NCBI GenBank assembly: GCA_965212195.1
Contig: CBDBUW010000012.1
Coordinates: forward strand, 434,001 to 498,000
Length of the DNA stretch: 64,000 nt
Direction of reading: 5' to 3'
From: JAJCYK01 sp965212195
GTDB lineage: Bacteria > Bacteroidota > Bacteroidia > Cytophagales > Cyclobacteriaceae
In this document: in pieces, positions 1 to 9,490 of the stretch
How positions within the stretch are numbered: the stretch's first letter is position 1
Layout of the letters: every line of letters begins with the position of its first letter
Position numbers and translations under genes: made by a program
The notes under the pieces: generated by a model
Told to the model about the DNA's origin: nothing
Databases searched by the model: none
Seen by the model: the letters and a program-made list of their open reading frames with translations, nothing else

Positions 1-25
1 TATCTAGAAAAAATACCAGGGACCC

Positions 26-1138
26 ATGAGTAAAAAAGGTCGTGTACTAGTGGCTATGAGTGGAGGTATCGATAGCTCCTTAGCAGCGGTATTGCTGCAT
101 GAGCAAGGCTATGAGGTGATCGGCATGACCATGAAAACATGGGATTATGCCAGCTCAGGAGCCTCCAAAAAAGAAACCGGTTGTTGCAGTCTGGATTCCA
201 TAAACGATGCCCGTAATATTGCCGTATCACTGGGATTCCCCCATTACATCCTGGATATCAGAGAGGAGTTTGGCGACTATGTAATTAATCATTTTACCTC
301 AGAGTACTTAGACGGCCGTACCCCAAATCCCTGTGTGCTCTGCAACACTCATATCAAATGGGATGCTTTGCTTCGCAGAGCCGATCAATTAGATTGTGAG
401 TTTATGGCTACAGGGCACTATGCCAATGTTCGGCTGGAAAACGACCGCTATGTCATCTCTAAAGGTAAAGATCACCTCAAGGACCAGTCATACGCCCTTT
501 GGGGGATATCTCAAAAGAGCCTAAGCCGTACTCGCTATCCATTGGGAAATCTTACCAAAAAAGAGATTCGTGAAATGGCTCTGGAGCGCGGTTTTAATGA
601 ATTAGTCAATAAACCGGAGTCATATGAGATCTGTTTCGTCCCGGACAACGATTACCGTGGCTTTTTGAAACGGCGGGTACCAGGTCTGGAACAGCAGGTT
701 CAAGGAGGCGATTTTGTACTGGAAGACGGTTCTGTTGTAGGATCCCATGAAGGGTATCCGTTCTATACTGTGGGCCAACGCAAAGGTTTAGGTGTTGCTT
801 TGGGTTATCCTGTTTATGTTACTGAAATTCAAAAAGATAAAAATCGAATAGTACTAGGAACATTTGATGAACTTGCCCGCAACGGCATGTATGTGCATCA
901 ACTAAATATGCTGAAGTATACGGAGCTAGGTCCGGATAGAATGGAGGCGGTCACCAAGGTACGATACAACGATTCAGGAACCGCCTGCGTCCTGGAACAA
1001 GCAGGGGATGTTATGAAGGTATTTTTTGGAGCCGGTGTCCATGCCATCGCCCCGGGGCAAGCCGCCGTATTTTATGAGGACGACGACGTCATAGGCGGAG
1101 GATGGATTGCCTCCAGTTTCAATCAAAGGAATAATTGA
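26..1138 (+). CDS. mnmA: tRNA-specific 2-thiouridylase MnmA
   Basis: This enzyme adds sulfur to uridine 34 of the wobble position in tRNAs for Lys, Glu and Gln, using ATP and a persulfide donor, in the cytoplasm. The protein has 370 residues, normal for the family. The PP-loop SGGIDS lies at residues 12-17. The two catalytic cysteines are visible as NPCVLCN (C103) and EICFVPD (C203), matching the Cys pair of the E. coli enzyme. The ATG at 26 gives a standard N-terminus. The stop overlaps the start of the following lipoprotein gene (TGATG), so the two are probably co-transcribed although their functions look unrelated. Confidence 0.97.
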   Translation: MSKKGRVLVAMSGGIDSSLAAVLLHEQGYEVIGMTMKTWDYASSGASKKETGCCSLDSINDARNIAVSLGFPHYILDIREEFGDYVINHFTSEYLDGRTPNPCVLCNTHIKWDALLRRADQLDCEFMATGHYANVRLENDRYVISKGKDHLKDQSYALWGISQKSLSRTRYPLGNLTKKEIREMALERGFNELVNKPESYEICFVPDNDYRGFLKRRVPGLEQQVQGGDFVLEDGSVVGSHEGYPFYTVGQRKGLGVALGYPVYVTEIQKDKNRIVLGTFDELARNGMYVHQLNMLKYTELGPDRMEAVTKVRYNDSGTACVLEQAGDVMKVFFGAGVHAIAPGQAAVFYEDDDVIGGGWIASSFNQRNN

Positions 1139-1818
1139 TGCCGAAAGTTTACCTGGCTTTATTGGGCTTGTTGCTAGCCTGCAGTTCTGAAACTATACCA
1201 CCGGATCCCGATGGGGTGGGTTTTACCTATTATCCTTTACAAGTAGGGAATTTCAGCATCTATCAGGTACATCAGGAGGAGTTCTCAATCTTTGCCCAAA
1301 GCGACACCTTTGATTTTCAGATCAAGGAATTGGTGGTGGATTCATTTCCTGTACAAAATGAATTTACCTATGTTCTACATCGCTTCAGTAGATTAGATGA
1401 TACCCAACCTTGGGATTTAGATTCCGTTTGGACCGCACGACGAACCGCTAATCATGCTATTCGTGTAGAAAATAATGTTCCTTTTGCTAAAATTGTGTTC
1501 CCTGTAGTACTAGATAAGGTATGGGACGGCAATGTATTCAATACGCGGGGGCCTGAAGATTACCAAATTACTGATGTGGGTGGATCCTGGGACACACCAG
1601 TCGAAAACTTTACCAATACCCTAACTGTTTTTGAGAGCCAGGAGCCCGATACGCTTATCTTTCAGGATATCCGTCAATCAGTATACGCCAGGAATGTGGG
1701 CCTAATCTACCGATTTTCCAGTATATTAGACTTTTGCAACAGTGAACCCAGTTGCTTGGGGACCTTAGAAGTTGGCACTAAAATTGAGCAGGTTTTGATT
1801 GAATATGGAAAGGAATAG
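1138..1818 (+). CDS. Predicted lipoprotein of unknown function
   Basis: I do not recognise a family. The ATG at 1138 overlaps the mnmA stop by one base; a TTG one codon earlier is also possible. A short hydrophobic leader ends in a lipobox (LLLAC), so the protein is probably exported and lipidated. The remaining roughly 205 residues are rich in beta-strand-like segments and aromatic residues, and two cysteines near the C-terminus (FCNSEPSCLG) could form a disulfide. The gene overlaps the start of the serine peptidase gene downstream, which suggests one transcript. A surface or periplasmic role is inferred from the signal only. Confidence 0.7.
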   Translation: MPKVYLALLGLLLACSSETIPPDPDGVGFTYYPLQVGNFSIYQVHQEEFSIFAQSDTFDFQIKELVVDSFPVQNEFTYVLHRFSRLDDTQPWDLDSVWTARRTANHAIRVENNVPFAKIVFPVVLDKVWDGNVFNTRGPEDYQITDVGGSWDTPVENFTNTLTVFESQEPDTLIFQDIRQSVYARNVGLIYRFSSILDFCNSEPSCLGTLEVGTKIEQVLIEYGKE

Positions 1819-3430
1819 GGGTTTTTGGATATTGATGTGCGGGTTCTTTCTAACCTTGAACCTACCTGCCCAGGATCATAGGTTCATGGTTTTCTTTAGT
1901 GATAAAGGTACCGCCTACAGCTTGGATGAGCCTTTGGAATTCCTCAGTCAACGCGCAGTGGACCGTAGGGTACGTCAGGGTATTTCCCTAATCGAGCAAG
2001 ATCTTCCAGTAAATCCTTTATATATACAAGGTCTCAGGGACCTGGGAATCAGCGTATGGTACAGCACTAAGTGGTTCAATGGAGTCCTGGTGGAAACCGA
2101 TTCCACCCAATTAGGCACCATTGAATCGCTTTCCTACGTCACTGGAGTGGAGCATGTGGCTCCAGGCCCATTGTTGCCCCAAACAGGCAAGGTCAAATCA
2201 TTTAAACATAAAAAACGCCAGGTTACGGGGTCCAGGACGCAATCCACTGACTTTCAAAACCAAATTCTCGGAATTGACGAGATGCATAATAGCGGATTTA
2301 AGGGTGAAGGAATGCTAATAGCGGTTTTTGACGGGGGATTCGAAGGCGTGAGTACTGCTATGGCTTTTCAGCATCTTATCACCGGCAACAAAGTCCAATT
2401 TGCCTATGACTTTGTAGGAAACAGCTCTAATGTATACCGTTACGATGATCACGGCACCCGGGCGCTTTCAGTCATTGGCGGGAATGAAAGCGGAGCATTT
2501 ACAGGAGGGGCCTATGAAGCCGATTTTGTACTGTGTGTAACTGAGGACGTGTTTAGTGAATACCGTGTGGAAGAATACAACTGGGCTTTTGCAGCGGAGG
2601 CAGCGGATAGCGTCGGCGTGGACATTATCAATACTTCCTTAGGCTATAATATATTTGATGACGACGGCATGAACTATACCACCGACGATCTGGACGGCCA
2701 AACCACGGTGATCTCACAAGCAGCCAGCATAGCAGCAACTAAGGGAATGGTATTAACGATGAGTGCCGGTAACAGCGGCAATACTTTGTGGCAGAAGATC
2801 ACCGCTCCGGCGGATGCCCTGGACGTGTTGGCAGTTGGGGCTATCAATTCAGACTCGATTAAGGCAAGCTTTAGCTCTTTCGGGCCTAGCGTCGACCAAA
2901 GAATAAAACCTGACGTGGTGGCACTCGGTGTTTCCACCGCGTTGATTAATAGCAGTGGTACTCTGGTGTTCAATAACGGCACATCTTTCTCCTCTCCGCA
3001 AGTTGCAAGTTTGGTGGCTGGTTTTTGGCAGAATAACCCGGAATTGAACTATAGGCAAGTTATTGCATCCATAAAAAATTCCGGGGATCAGGCCTTAAAT
3101 CCCGACAATGAAAAAGGGTCGGGTATACCAAATTTTATCCGTGCTGGCCAGGTAATACTGGAACTGGATGAAGAACGTTTGCAAAAGGCGATTACTCTAT
3201 TCCCTAATCCCTTGGGTCAGTACTTATTTTTAGTAAGCAAGCAACCAATAACTGAAGCCTGGCTTACCATGCATAGTATAACCGGACAAGGAGTAGTCGA
3301 TAGCAAGCTTAGCAATATCAAGGCTAACCAAAAGGTCCCCGTCGACCTGCCGGCTCTGGACCCGGGAGTGTACATTGTAACCCTGCGATCGGATCGGCAT
3401 ACACAAAGCTTTCGATTAATAAAATATTAA
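1805..3430 (+). CDS. Subtilisin-family (S8) serine peptidase with T9SS sorting domain
   Basis: A secreted subtilase. After a signal peptide (about residues 8-24, cut near LPAQ) comes a propeptide-like region, then the catalytic domain. Counting from a TTG at 1799, the triad is D178 (AVFDGG), H218 (DDHGTR) and S396 (NGTSFSSP), with the oxyanion Asn at SAGNSGN (N325). All key residues are intact. The last 80 or so residues (from LFPNPLGQYL to the Lys-Tyr end) have the form of a Bacteroidota type IX secretion type A sorting domain, so export across the outer membrane is expected. The ATG at 1805 is preferred to the TTG at 1799. It overlaps the preceding lipoprotein gene. Confidence 0.92.
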   Translation: MERNRGFWILMCGFFLTLNLPAQDHRFMVFFSDKGTAYSLDEPLEFLSQRAVDRRVRQGISLIEQDLPVNPLYIQGLRDLGISVWYSTKWFNGVLVETDSTQLGTIESLSYVTGVEHVAPGPLLPQTGKVKSFKHKKRQVTGSRTQSTDFQNQILGIDEMHNSGFKGEGMLIAVFDGGFEGVSTAMAFQHLITGNKVQFAYDFVGNSSNVYRYDDHGTRALSVIGGNESGAFTGGAYEADFVLCVTEDVFSEYRVEEYNWAFAAEAADSVGVDIINTSLGYNIFDDDGMNYTTDDLDGQTTVISQAASIAATKGMVLTMSAGNSGNTLWQKITAPADALDVLAVGAINSDSIKASFSSFGPSVDQRIKPDVVALGVSTALINSSGTLVFNNGTSFSSPQVASLVAGFWQNNPELNYRQVIASIKNSGDQALNPDNEKGSGIPNFIRAGQVILELDEERLQKAITLFPNPLGQYLFLVSKQPITEAWLTMHSITGQGVVDSKLSNIKANQKVPVDLPALDPGVYIVTLRSDRHTQSFRLIKY

Positions 3431-3513
3431 TCCCTCATAGTTTGTGGTCCCCATGGGCGCCGGTAATTTTTTATTATATTAAGGTTGAAAACCAACCAAT
3501 ACCCGTCACAGTT

Positions 3514-4161
3514 ATGAAACAAATTATTACCACCGCCCTTACCCTATGTGTTTGCCTGATATTAGCATCGTGCTCCTGTGAAAGATTCAAAGAAGCCAAG
3601 TCGGCTATTAACAATGTTAAAAACCTAAAAGACGCCGCTGAAAATATGCAGGAGAATTTGGAGCAAGCAGAAGAACGATTGGAGGAACGAAAAAAACGCG
3701 GAGATACCCTTGCCATCCACTATGAAAAACTTGCGGAGTTTTTACCAGGCTCTTTTGATGGTTACGAACCAGTGGGGGAGATGCAGGGTGGCACCAACAC
3801 TACCCCAGGTATGGGATCTTATTCCAACGTAAGCCAGGACTACCAAAATCAAGCAGGTGATCGCCTGAGTATTAGTATTGTAGATTATAATGCTGCATAT
3901 GCTTTATATACTACTATAATGGCGGCGTATGTATCCGGATTTGAGATCGACAATACCGAAGAGCATATCAAAGGCTTTACCATTTCCGACAATGTTAAGG
4001 GATGGACGGTTCATGAGAAGAAAGAAAATCGAGCCCAGATATATACAGGGGTTAGTGATCGATTTCACATTACTGTAGAAGCCGACAATCAGGAGGATAT
4101 TGAGTTTGTAATGGATGTAACTACAGAGGAAATAGCTCTGGACAAGTTGGCCAAAATGTAG
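3514..4161 (+). CDS. Predicted lipoprotein with coiled-coil segment
   Basis: Unknown function. The open frame reaches back to 3442, but the ATG at 3514 begins a proper lipoprotein signal (MKQIITTALTLCVCLILASC), so that start is chosen. After the lipobox there is a charged heptad-like stretch (about residues 30-65, many Glu, Ala and Lys) typical of a short coiled coil, then a globular domain of about 140 residues. The gene stands alone between the peptidase and rpe, with 83 bases upstream. An envelope role is inferred from the signal peptide. Confidence 0.72.
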   Translation: MKQIITTALTLCVCLILASCSCERFKEAKSAINNVKNLKDAAENMQENLEQAEERLEERKKRGDTLAIHYEKLAEFLPGSFDGYEPVGEMQGGTNTTPGMGSYSNVSQDYQNQAGDRLSISIVDYNAAYALYTTIMAAYVSGFEIDNTEEHIKGFTISDNVKGWTVHEKKENRAQIYTGVSDRFHITVEADNQEDIEFVMDVTTEEIALDKLAKM

Positions 4162-4205
4162 GGCTTCTCCAGGAGTTACCCCGTGGATAATGCTATATTT
4201 GCATT

Positions 4206-4862
4206 ATGAAACCCCTAATAGCTCCTTCAATTCTAGCAGCAGACTTCGCTAATCTGCAAAGAGACATTGAAATAGTCAATGCCAGTGAAGCGGATTGGTT
4301 CCATTTGGATATAATGGATGGTAGTTTTGTCCCCAACATTTCATTTGGGATACCGGTATGTCGAGCTATCTCGCGACACGCCCAAAAGCCTCTGGACGTC
4401 CATCTGATGATTCAATCTCCAGAGCATTATTTACCGGAATTTCAAAAACTTGGAGCGCACGTTCTAACCGTTCACCTTGAAGCCTGCCCGCACCTGCATC
4501 GCACGGTGCATCAAATAAAGGAGTTGGGCTGCAAGGCGGGGGTGGCGCTCAACCCTCACACCCCGGTGGGTCTTCTAGAGGATATCATTGCCGATATTGA
4601 TCTGGTATGTCTCATGTCCGTAAATCCAGGATTTGGAGGTCAGTCGTTTATTCCAAACACTTATGTTAAGATAAAGCGATTGAAGCAAATGATAGAGGAT
4701 AGAGACTCTCATGCTTTAATTGAAATAGACGGTGGTGTAAAGCAACAGAACGCTCCAGAATTATTGGAAGCCGGAGCTGATGTTTTAGTCGCGGGAAGTT
4801 TTGTCTTTGGAAGCGATAATCCCAGTGATACCATCAAGGATCTAAAGCAGGTAATCGCTTGA
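4206..4862 (+). CDS. rpe: Ribulose-phosphate 3-epimerase
   Basis: Interconverts D-ribulose 5-phosphate and D-xylulose 5-phosphate in the pentose phosphate pathway. The 218-residue TIM barrel has the family signatures: PSILAADF at the N-terminus, HLDIMDGSFVPN with metal and catalytic residues, VNPGFGGQ and the phosphate-binding EIDGG...AGSFVF region. Length is normal. The stop codon overlaps the TTG start of the TonB-dependent receptor gene, an arrangement that suggests translational coupling even though the products act in different compartments. Confidence 0.96.
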   Translation: MKPLIAPSILAADFANLQRDIEIVNASEADWFHLDIMDGSFVPNISFGIPVCRAISRHAQKPLDVHLMIQSPEHYLPEFQKLGAHVLTVHLEACPHLHRTVHQIKELGCKAGVALNPHTPVGLLEDIIADIDLVCLMSVNPGFGGQSFIPNTYVKIKRLKQMIEDRDSHALIEIDGGVKQQNAPELLEAGADVLVAGSFVFGSDNPSDTIKDLKQVIA

Positions 4863-7231
4863 GGGGCAATCTCCTAATCGTAATACTATGTTTTTTAACC
4901 TTTGGAGGCAAAGCACAATCTGCCTTCATCAACGGAAAGATCACCGATCAGCATAGCAACCCATTGGTTGGCGCCAATGTGTTGACCAATCAGGGATCTG
5001 GTACTTCAACCGATCAGTCAGGGCGATTTTCCTTGACCGTACAATCGGGTACCTCCATAACCCTGACCATAAGTTTTTTGGGCTACCAGACCATTTCCCG
5101 GACATTTCAACTTTCCCCATTTGAAAACATTCTTCTCGATTTGCGTATGGTACCTGAAACCAGGGTACTACCGGGAGTAGAAATACAGGATGACCTAGAA
5201 AGAGGACCGCCATTGCCCGGTATAACCCGGATCAATCCAGAAGCTGCCAGGCTATTACCCTCTCCCTTTGGGGACTTTAACAAGGTTCTGGCTACTTTGC
5301 CAGGAGTGGTCAGTAACAACGAACTCTCTTCGACTTATTCCGTACGGGGCGGTAATTTTGATGAGAATCTGGTCTATGTAAACGATATCCCTATTTATCG
5401 TCCCTTTCTAATTCGAGCTGGGCAGCAAGAAGGGCTTAGTTTTGTAAACCCCAATTTAGTGGATAAGATTGAGTTCTCCGCAGGGGGATGGGCACCGAAA
5501 TACGGGGACAAGCTCAGCAGCAATTTGAATATTCAATACAAGCAGCCAAAACAATGGGGTGGTTCGCTCACCATCGGTTTTTTAGGAGGATCAGCTCATC
5601 TGGAAGGTGTTTCAGACAACCAGAGGGTTACTTACTTGGTAGGAGTGAGGCACAAAAGCTCCGAGTACTTGTTGAACACATTGGAGACTGACGGGGAGTA
5701 CTTGCCTAAATTCACCGATGTTCAGTCCTTTGTAACCTACCAGCTTGACAAGGAGCGCCGCACCGAACTTGGAGTTCTGTTGAGCTACGCCAATAATCGC
5801 TATCAGGTTGAGCCCGAAACCAGAGAAACCCAATTTGGAACTTTCGATCAATCGTTCAAATTCCTGGTGGGATTCGATGGCCAAGAAATTTTACGTTATC
5901 AAACCTTTCAGGGAGGACTCTCGCTGAAACATCAATTCTCTGATCGCTGGCATTCGCAATTGATTACATCCGCCTTATTTACTCAGGAACGGGAGTACTT
6001 CGAAATCGAAGGGGCCTACAGGCTGTGTGATGTAGACAACAACCCCGGTTCTGGCAATTTCAATGAATGTGCAGTTATTCGGGGGTTGGGTACTAACTAT
6101 CGCTCTGGCAGAAACAGTCTGGACGCCAGGATATTTAATGTAATTAACCACAACTCTTTTCAGATAAATCAAAGTCACTTACTGGAATTCGGGCTAGGAT
6201 ATGTGCGGGAAATGATCGAAGATCGCTTACAAGAATATGAGTTCACTGATTCTGCAGATTTCGTGACCGTTAATACGCCTCCTATCAACAGTACCGCTGA
6301 CCTGGATAGCTATCGCTTTACGGGTTATGTACAAAATAGCTCTAGCTGGTTTCAACATCGTATTACCGTAGGTATAAGGTGGCAATATTGGAACTTAAAT
6401 GAACAATGGTTGATCAGTCCGCGACTGCAGTACGCCTATCAAACGCTATGGCAAAGGCCCATCACCTTTACCGCTGCCATTGGTTGGTACCAACAAGCCC
6501 CCTTTTACCGGGAATTGCGAAATTTCGAAGGAAACCTTAACCTGAATTTGAAGGCTCAAAGCTCCATACATGCTATCGCAGGAGTGGATTACAATTTCAA
6601 ACTTTGGAATCGCAATTTTAAGTTCCTCACAGAAGCCTATTACAAGTCGATGGAACAGGTGGTACCCTATGACGTGGACAACGTTCGAATCCGCTATTAC
6701 GGTGATAATCTAGGTAAAGCCTATGCAGCAGGGGTGGATTTACGGGTAAGCGGTGCTTTCATCAAGGGAACCGAATCCTGGTTCAGTTTGGGGATATTAA
6801 AAACAGAAGAACAAATAGACGGCGATGGACAGGGTTACATAAGGCGTCCATCGGATCAGCTGGTTAACCTGGGCATTTATTTTGAAGATTATATGCCCAA
6901 CGACCCTACAGTAAGGGTCTACCTCAACCTGTTATATGGGAGTGGACTACCCTTTGGCCCACCCAATAATCTTGAGTTTAGAAACCGATTTGCCGGCAAA
7001 TCCTACAACAGACTGGATATTGGGTTTTCAAAATTGATCTCCTTTACACCCAAAAGCCAATCGAAGTTAGGTTTGAAAGCTTTGTGGCTCAATGCTGAAA
7101 TTTTGAACTTAATAGGCGCCCGTAATACTATTTCCTACACCTGGATAACAGATCTTCAAAATCGGCAATTTGCCGTGCCCAACAATCTTTCTCAAAGGTT
7201 TTTCAATTTTAAAGTCTGGCTGGAATTTTAG
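4859..7231 (+). CDS. TonB-dependent outer membrane receptor
   Basis: Outer membrane receptor for TonB-driven uptake; the substrate cannot be read from the sequence. The TTG at 4859 overlaps the rpe stop (TTGA) and gives a good signal peptide ending near GGKAQS. Residues about 22-105 form a carboxypeptidase-regulatory-like domain (INGKITDQHSNPLVGANV), typical of Bacteroidota receptors. The plug follows (VRGGNFDENLVYVND), then a long barrel ending in an aromatic-rich C-terminus (FFNFKVWLEF) as expected for barrel insertion. No SusD partner lies next to it. The 790-residue length is within the family range. Confidence 0.9.
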   Translation: MRGNLLIVILCFLTFGGKAQSAFINGKITDQHSNPLVGANVLTNQGSGTSTDQSGRFSLTVQSGTSITLTISFLGYQTISRTFQLSPFENILLDLRMVPETRVLPGVEIQDDLERGPPLPGITRINPEAARLLPSPFGDFNKVLATLPGVVSNNELSSTYSVRGGNFDENLVYVNDIPIYRPFLIRAGQQEGLSFVNPNLVDKIEFSAGGWAPKYGDKLSSNLNIQYKQPKQWGGSLTIGFLGGSAHLEGVSDNQRVTYLVGVRHKSSEYLLNTLETDGEYLPKFTDVQSFVTYQLDKERRTELGVLLSYANNRYQVEPETRETQFGTFDQSFKFLVGFDGQEILRYQTFQGGLSLKHQFSDRWHSQLITSALFTQEREYFEIEGAYRLCDVDNNPGSGNFNECAVIRGLGTNYRSGRNSLDARIFNVINHNSFQINQSHLLEFGLGYVREMIEDRLQEYEFTDSADFVTVNTPPINSTADLDSYRFTGYVQNSSSWFQHRITVGIRWQYWNLNEQWLISPRLQYAYQTLWQRPITFTAAIGWYQQAPFYRELRNFEGNLNLNLKAQSSIHAIAGVDYNFKLWNRNFKFLTEAYYKSMEQVVPYDVDNVRIRYYGDNLGKAYAAGVDLRVSGAFIKGTESWFSLGILKTEEQIDGDGQGYIRRPSDQLVNLGIYFEDYMPNDPTVRVYLNLLYGSGLPFGPPNNLEFRNRFAGKSYNRLDIGFSKLISFTPKSQSKLGLKALWLNAEILNLIGARNTISYTWITDLQNRQFAVPNNLSQRFFNFKVWLEF

Positions 7232-7575
7232 TGGTTGATACGTGCGGTCAAAGCTTCCACCACTTTTTTGGAATTGCCAATAAATATTTCATCTCCCACT
7301 ATGAATACCGGCCGCTTCAAAAAAGTATACTCCTCCAGTATCCAACGACGGTAGTCTTCTTCGCCGAGTTCCAAGTTGTGCAAACCCAATGAGCGGTATT
7401 TCATGGCCTTTCTGCTAAACAGGGCTTGGTAACTTCCTGCTAACTCTTTCATAGTATCCAACTGTTGGGGAGTAATAGCCTCGTATTTAATATCCTGTTT
7501 ATCGAATTCTCCTAATGATAAGGTCGACATTATTCGTTGACAGGTAGAACAAGTGCTTAAATAATACACCTTCAT
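7228..7575 (-). CDS. ArsC/Spx-family thioredoxin-fold protein
   Basis: A 115-residue cytoplasmic protein of the ArsC/Spx-like family. The N-terminus MKVYYLSTCSTCQR carries a CxxC pair (C9, C12) at the active-site position, and LKRPVFIVGDEIFIGN is the cis-proline segment of the family. Known members are glutaredoxin-type arsenate reductases or RNA polymerase-binding Spx proteins. Nothing nearby (no arsenite pump or ArsR) points to arsenic, so the substrate is open. The gene is convergent with the receptor gene and their ends overlap by four bases. Confidence 0.82.
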   Translation of the reverse strand: MKVYYLSTCSTCQRIMSTLSLGEFDKQDIKYEAITPQQLDTMKELAGSYQALFSRKAMKYRSLGLHNLELGEEDYRRWILEEYTFLKRPVFIVGDEIFIGNSKKVVEALTARINH

Positions 7576-7691
7576 AATATTGAAGTTGAGTTGACAAATT
7601 CTCTAAATATAAGCCAGGGGGATTTGCATTTATTACAAATTTGCATTTTCTTCGAGGTTGGAAAAATGGTGAAACCCTAAATTAAGTAGAA

Positions 7692-8204
7692 ATGAAAAGG
7701 AAATGGACGTTACTGCTGGTTATGTTTTTTGGTATTTCAGCGGCACAAGCCCAGGATGAAACTCCCCTCACCGACGAAGAGCTGAAGAAGTACGCCCTGG
7801 TCATGGATTTTGCGGATCAGGAAAAGCTCAAGTTGAAAGAATCTTACAACGCCATGATTCAGGCTGAAGAGCTTATGGCCGGTGGAAAACGATTTAAAGA
7901 GTTGAAAGAGGCTGCAGGCAACGAAGTGAAATTGGCGGAGTTAGAAGTAACACCTGAAGAATTGGATGTATTCAACAAGATCGAGGCCGCCAATAACGAA
8001 AATATTGCTGCTTTTAAAACAGCTTACACCGAAATGATTAAAGACAAAGAGCAATTGGGCGCAGGCCTTTATAATCGCATTAACAAGGCTCTTAAAAGCG
8101 ATGATGAGTTAAAAACCCGCTATTCAGCCATCTTAGAATCTGTGAAATCCGAGCGAGCCGGTTTGGAGGAGCAAGAGGCTGATGACGATTCCTCCGAAGG
8201 ATAA
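7692..8204 (+). CDS. Secreted helical protein of unknown function (DUF4168-like)
   Basis: A signal peptide (MKRKWTLLLVMFFGISAAQAQ) is followed by about 150 residues predicted to be mostly helical, with many Glu, Lys and Ala and a Glu/Asp-rich tail. The layout, with conserved-looking LTDEELKKYA at the mature N-terminus and repeated helical units, resembles the DUF4168 type of small periplasmic protein; this link is from memory of the pattern and is tentative. The gene is monocistronic and ends in a strong terminator 27 bases downstream. Confidence 0.7.
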   Translation: MKRKWTLLLVMFFGISAAQAQDETPLTDEELKKYALVMDFADQEKLKLKESYNAMIQAEELMAGGKRFKELKEAAGNEVKLAELEVTPEELDVFNKIEAANNENIAAFKTAYTEMIKDKEQLGAGLYNRINKALKSDDELKTRYSAILESVKSERAGLEEQEADDDSSEG

Positions 8205-8230
8205 TAAGAATAACATATACAATGTACCCA

Positions 8231-8260
8231 AGTGCAGTCGATCAGGCTGCACTTTTTTTG
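8231..8260 (+). terminator. Rho-independent terminator
   Basis: The stem AGTGCAG/CTGCACT with a 9-base loop is followed at once by a run of seven T. It lies just downstream of the small secreted helical protein gene and ends its transcript. Confidence 0.9.
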
Positions 8261-8369
8261 TTTATATACCATTGGTAAAGAGCCGCCCAAGCTCACGAGA
8301 GTAATTTTTGAATAAGATTTCAGTTTTATAAGTATCCCAATTGCCCTAACTAGTTGTATTAATTATATA

Positions 8370-9431
8370 ATGATGGGTAAATATATTTTGAAGGTAGCAG
8401 CAATGGCGATGCTGGTGTGTTGTCAAAGCTCCGATGATGACACCACCATTCCCATGGAAAACCTACCGGCCAACAACTGGCAAAGAGATGTGAACAATCC
8501 AGTTTTGGAAAGCGTTGACACTCTGACTAACATCAGTGATCCCACGGTGATCTATCAAGGTAAATTCCAAATGTGGGCGGGATGTGTCGGAACTGATGTC
8601 ACCTTTGCGTCCATCTGCTATTCGGAATCTGCGGATGGCATTAACTGGAGCGATCCCATAGTGGTGTTTACACCTTCTAACGCTGCAGAAAGCTGGGACA
8701 ATCAAAAAACTGAAATACCCACGGTTATATACGATGAGAATGAACCGGATGCCTCTAAGCGTTATAAAATGTGGTATGGAGGTGCTGCCCAAGAAAATCG
8801 TGACTTGATTAAAGTTGGTTATGCTTATTCCGAGGACGGCATTAATTGGAACCGTCTCCCCGCCAGTCTTTCCCTGGATCAACAAGCAGGATTGGTTTTA
8901 GTACCGGGGTTTGAGGTAGGTGACGCCGGAGTTGTGTCAGATCCTACCTCGGTGGTCAAGGATGGCACCTATCATATTTGGTATAACTCATTTGGAGCCA
9001 ACAACGACATAATGATCAGTCATGCTACTAGTTCAAACGGCTATGATTGGGTAAAAGACTCATCGAATCCGGTGATGATCCCTGAGGTCAACTGGGAAGA
9101 TCAAGGTCCCGGTGAGATTACCAAAGATGTTTCCCATCCTGTAGTATTGGTGGACAATATTGATGGAAATTATTTCATGTGGTTTGGATCTTTCGATGAC
9201 AGTGACTTTGAAACCTACAGTGGTTTAGGGTTTGCCCACTCTCGAAATGGCAGTAGCTGGACTAAGAATGAGCAGAATCCTATTTTTGAGCCTGCTCTGG
9301 GTGTAAAAGGAGAGCAGTTGGGGTTATCGACCGGGGCCGCAGTGCTAAAGGTAAATGATATCTATCACTTGTTTTACGGGGGTGTGGATGAAAACGGCCG
9401 GCGGGTGATCAACCACGCCACATCCCAATAA
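8370..9431 (+). CDS. Lipoprotein with five-bladed beta-propeller (GH43/GH130-like) fold
   Basis: A predicted surface lipoprotein (lipobox LVCC at the end of the leader; ATG at 8370 or 8373). The body consists of recurring units such as YSESADGINWSDP, YSEDGINWNRLP, SSNGYDWVKDSSNPV and HSRNGSSWTKNEQNP. These are the blade motifs of the five-bladed propellers found in GH43, GH130 and related families. A role in binding or cleaving glycans is therefore likely, but I cannot point to catalytic acids with confidence. It is not in a recognisable polysaccharide utilisation locus. Confidence 0.75.
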   Translation: MMGKYILKVAAMAMLVCCQSSDDDTTIPMENLPANNWQRDVNNPVLESVDTLTNISDPTVIYQGKFQMWAGCVGTDVTFASICYSESADGINWSDPIVVFTPSNAAESWDNQKTEIPTVIYDENEPDASKRYKMWYGGAAQENRDLIKVGYAYSEDGINWNRLPASLSLDQQAGLVLVPGFEVGDAGVVSDPTSVVKDGTYHIWYNSFGANNDIMISHATSSNGYDWVKDSSNPVMIPEVNWEDQGPGEITKDVSHPVVLVDNIDGNYFMWFGSFDDSDFETYSGLGFAHSRNGSSWTKNEQNPIFEPALGVKGEQLGLSTGAAVLKVNDIYHLFYGGVDENGRRVINHATSQ

Positions 9432-9456
9432 AAAAGGCCTGCGAATCACAGGCCTT
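9430..9456 (-). terminator. Terminator for the minus-strand efflux operon
   Basis: The perfect stem AAGGCCT/AGGCCTT (9434-9440 with 9450-9456) is followed on the minus strand by a run of six T. It sits 35 bases beyond the stop of the last adaptor gene. It may also end the convergent plus-strand transcript. Confidence 0.85.
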
Positions 9457-9490
9457 CTTAGTGCACTAGGTTTTCAAGTTTAATAGTGTA

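Noticed and set aside
7228..7575. Arsenate reductase as a firm call
   Set aside because: The thioredoxin-fold family is clear, but Spx-type members share these motifs and no arsenic genes are nearby.
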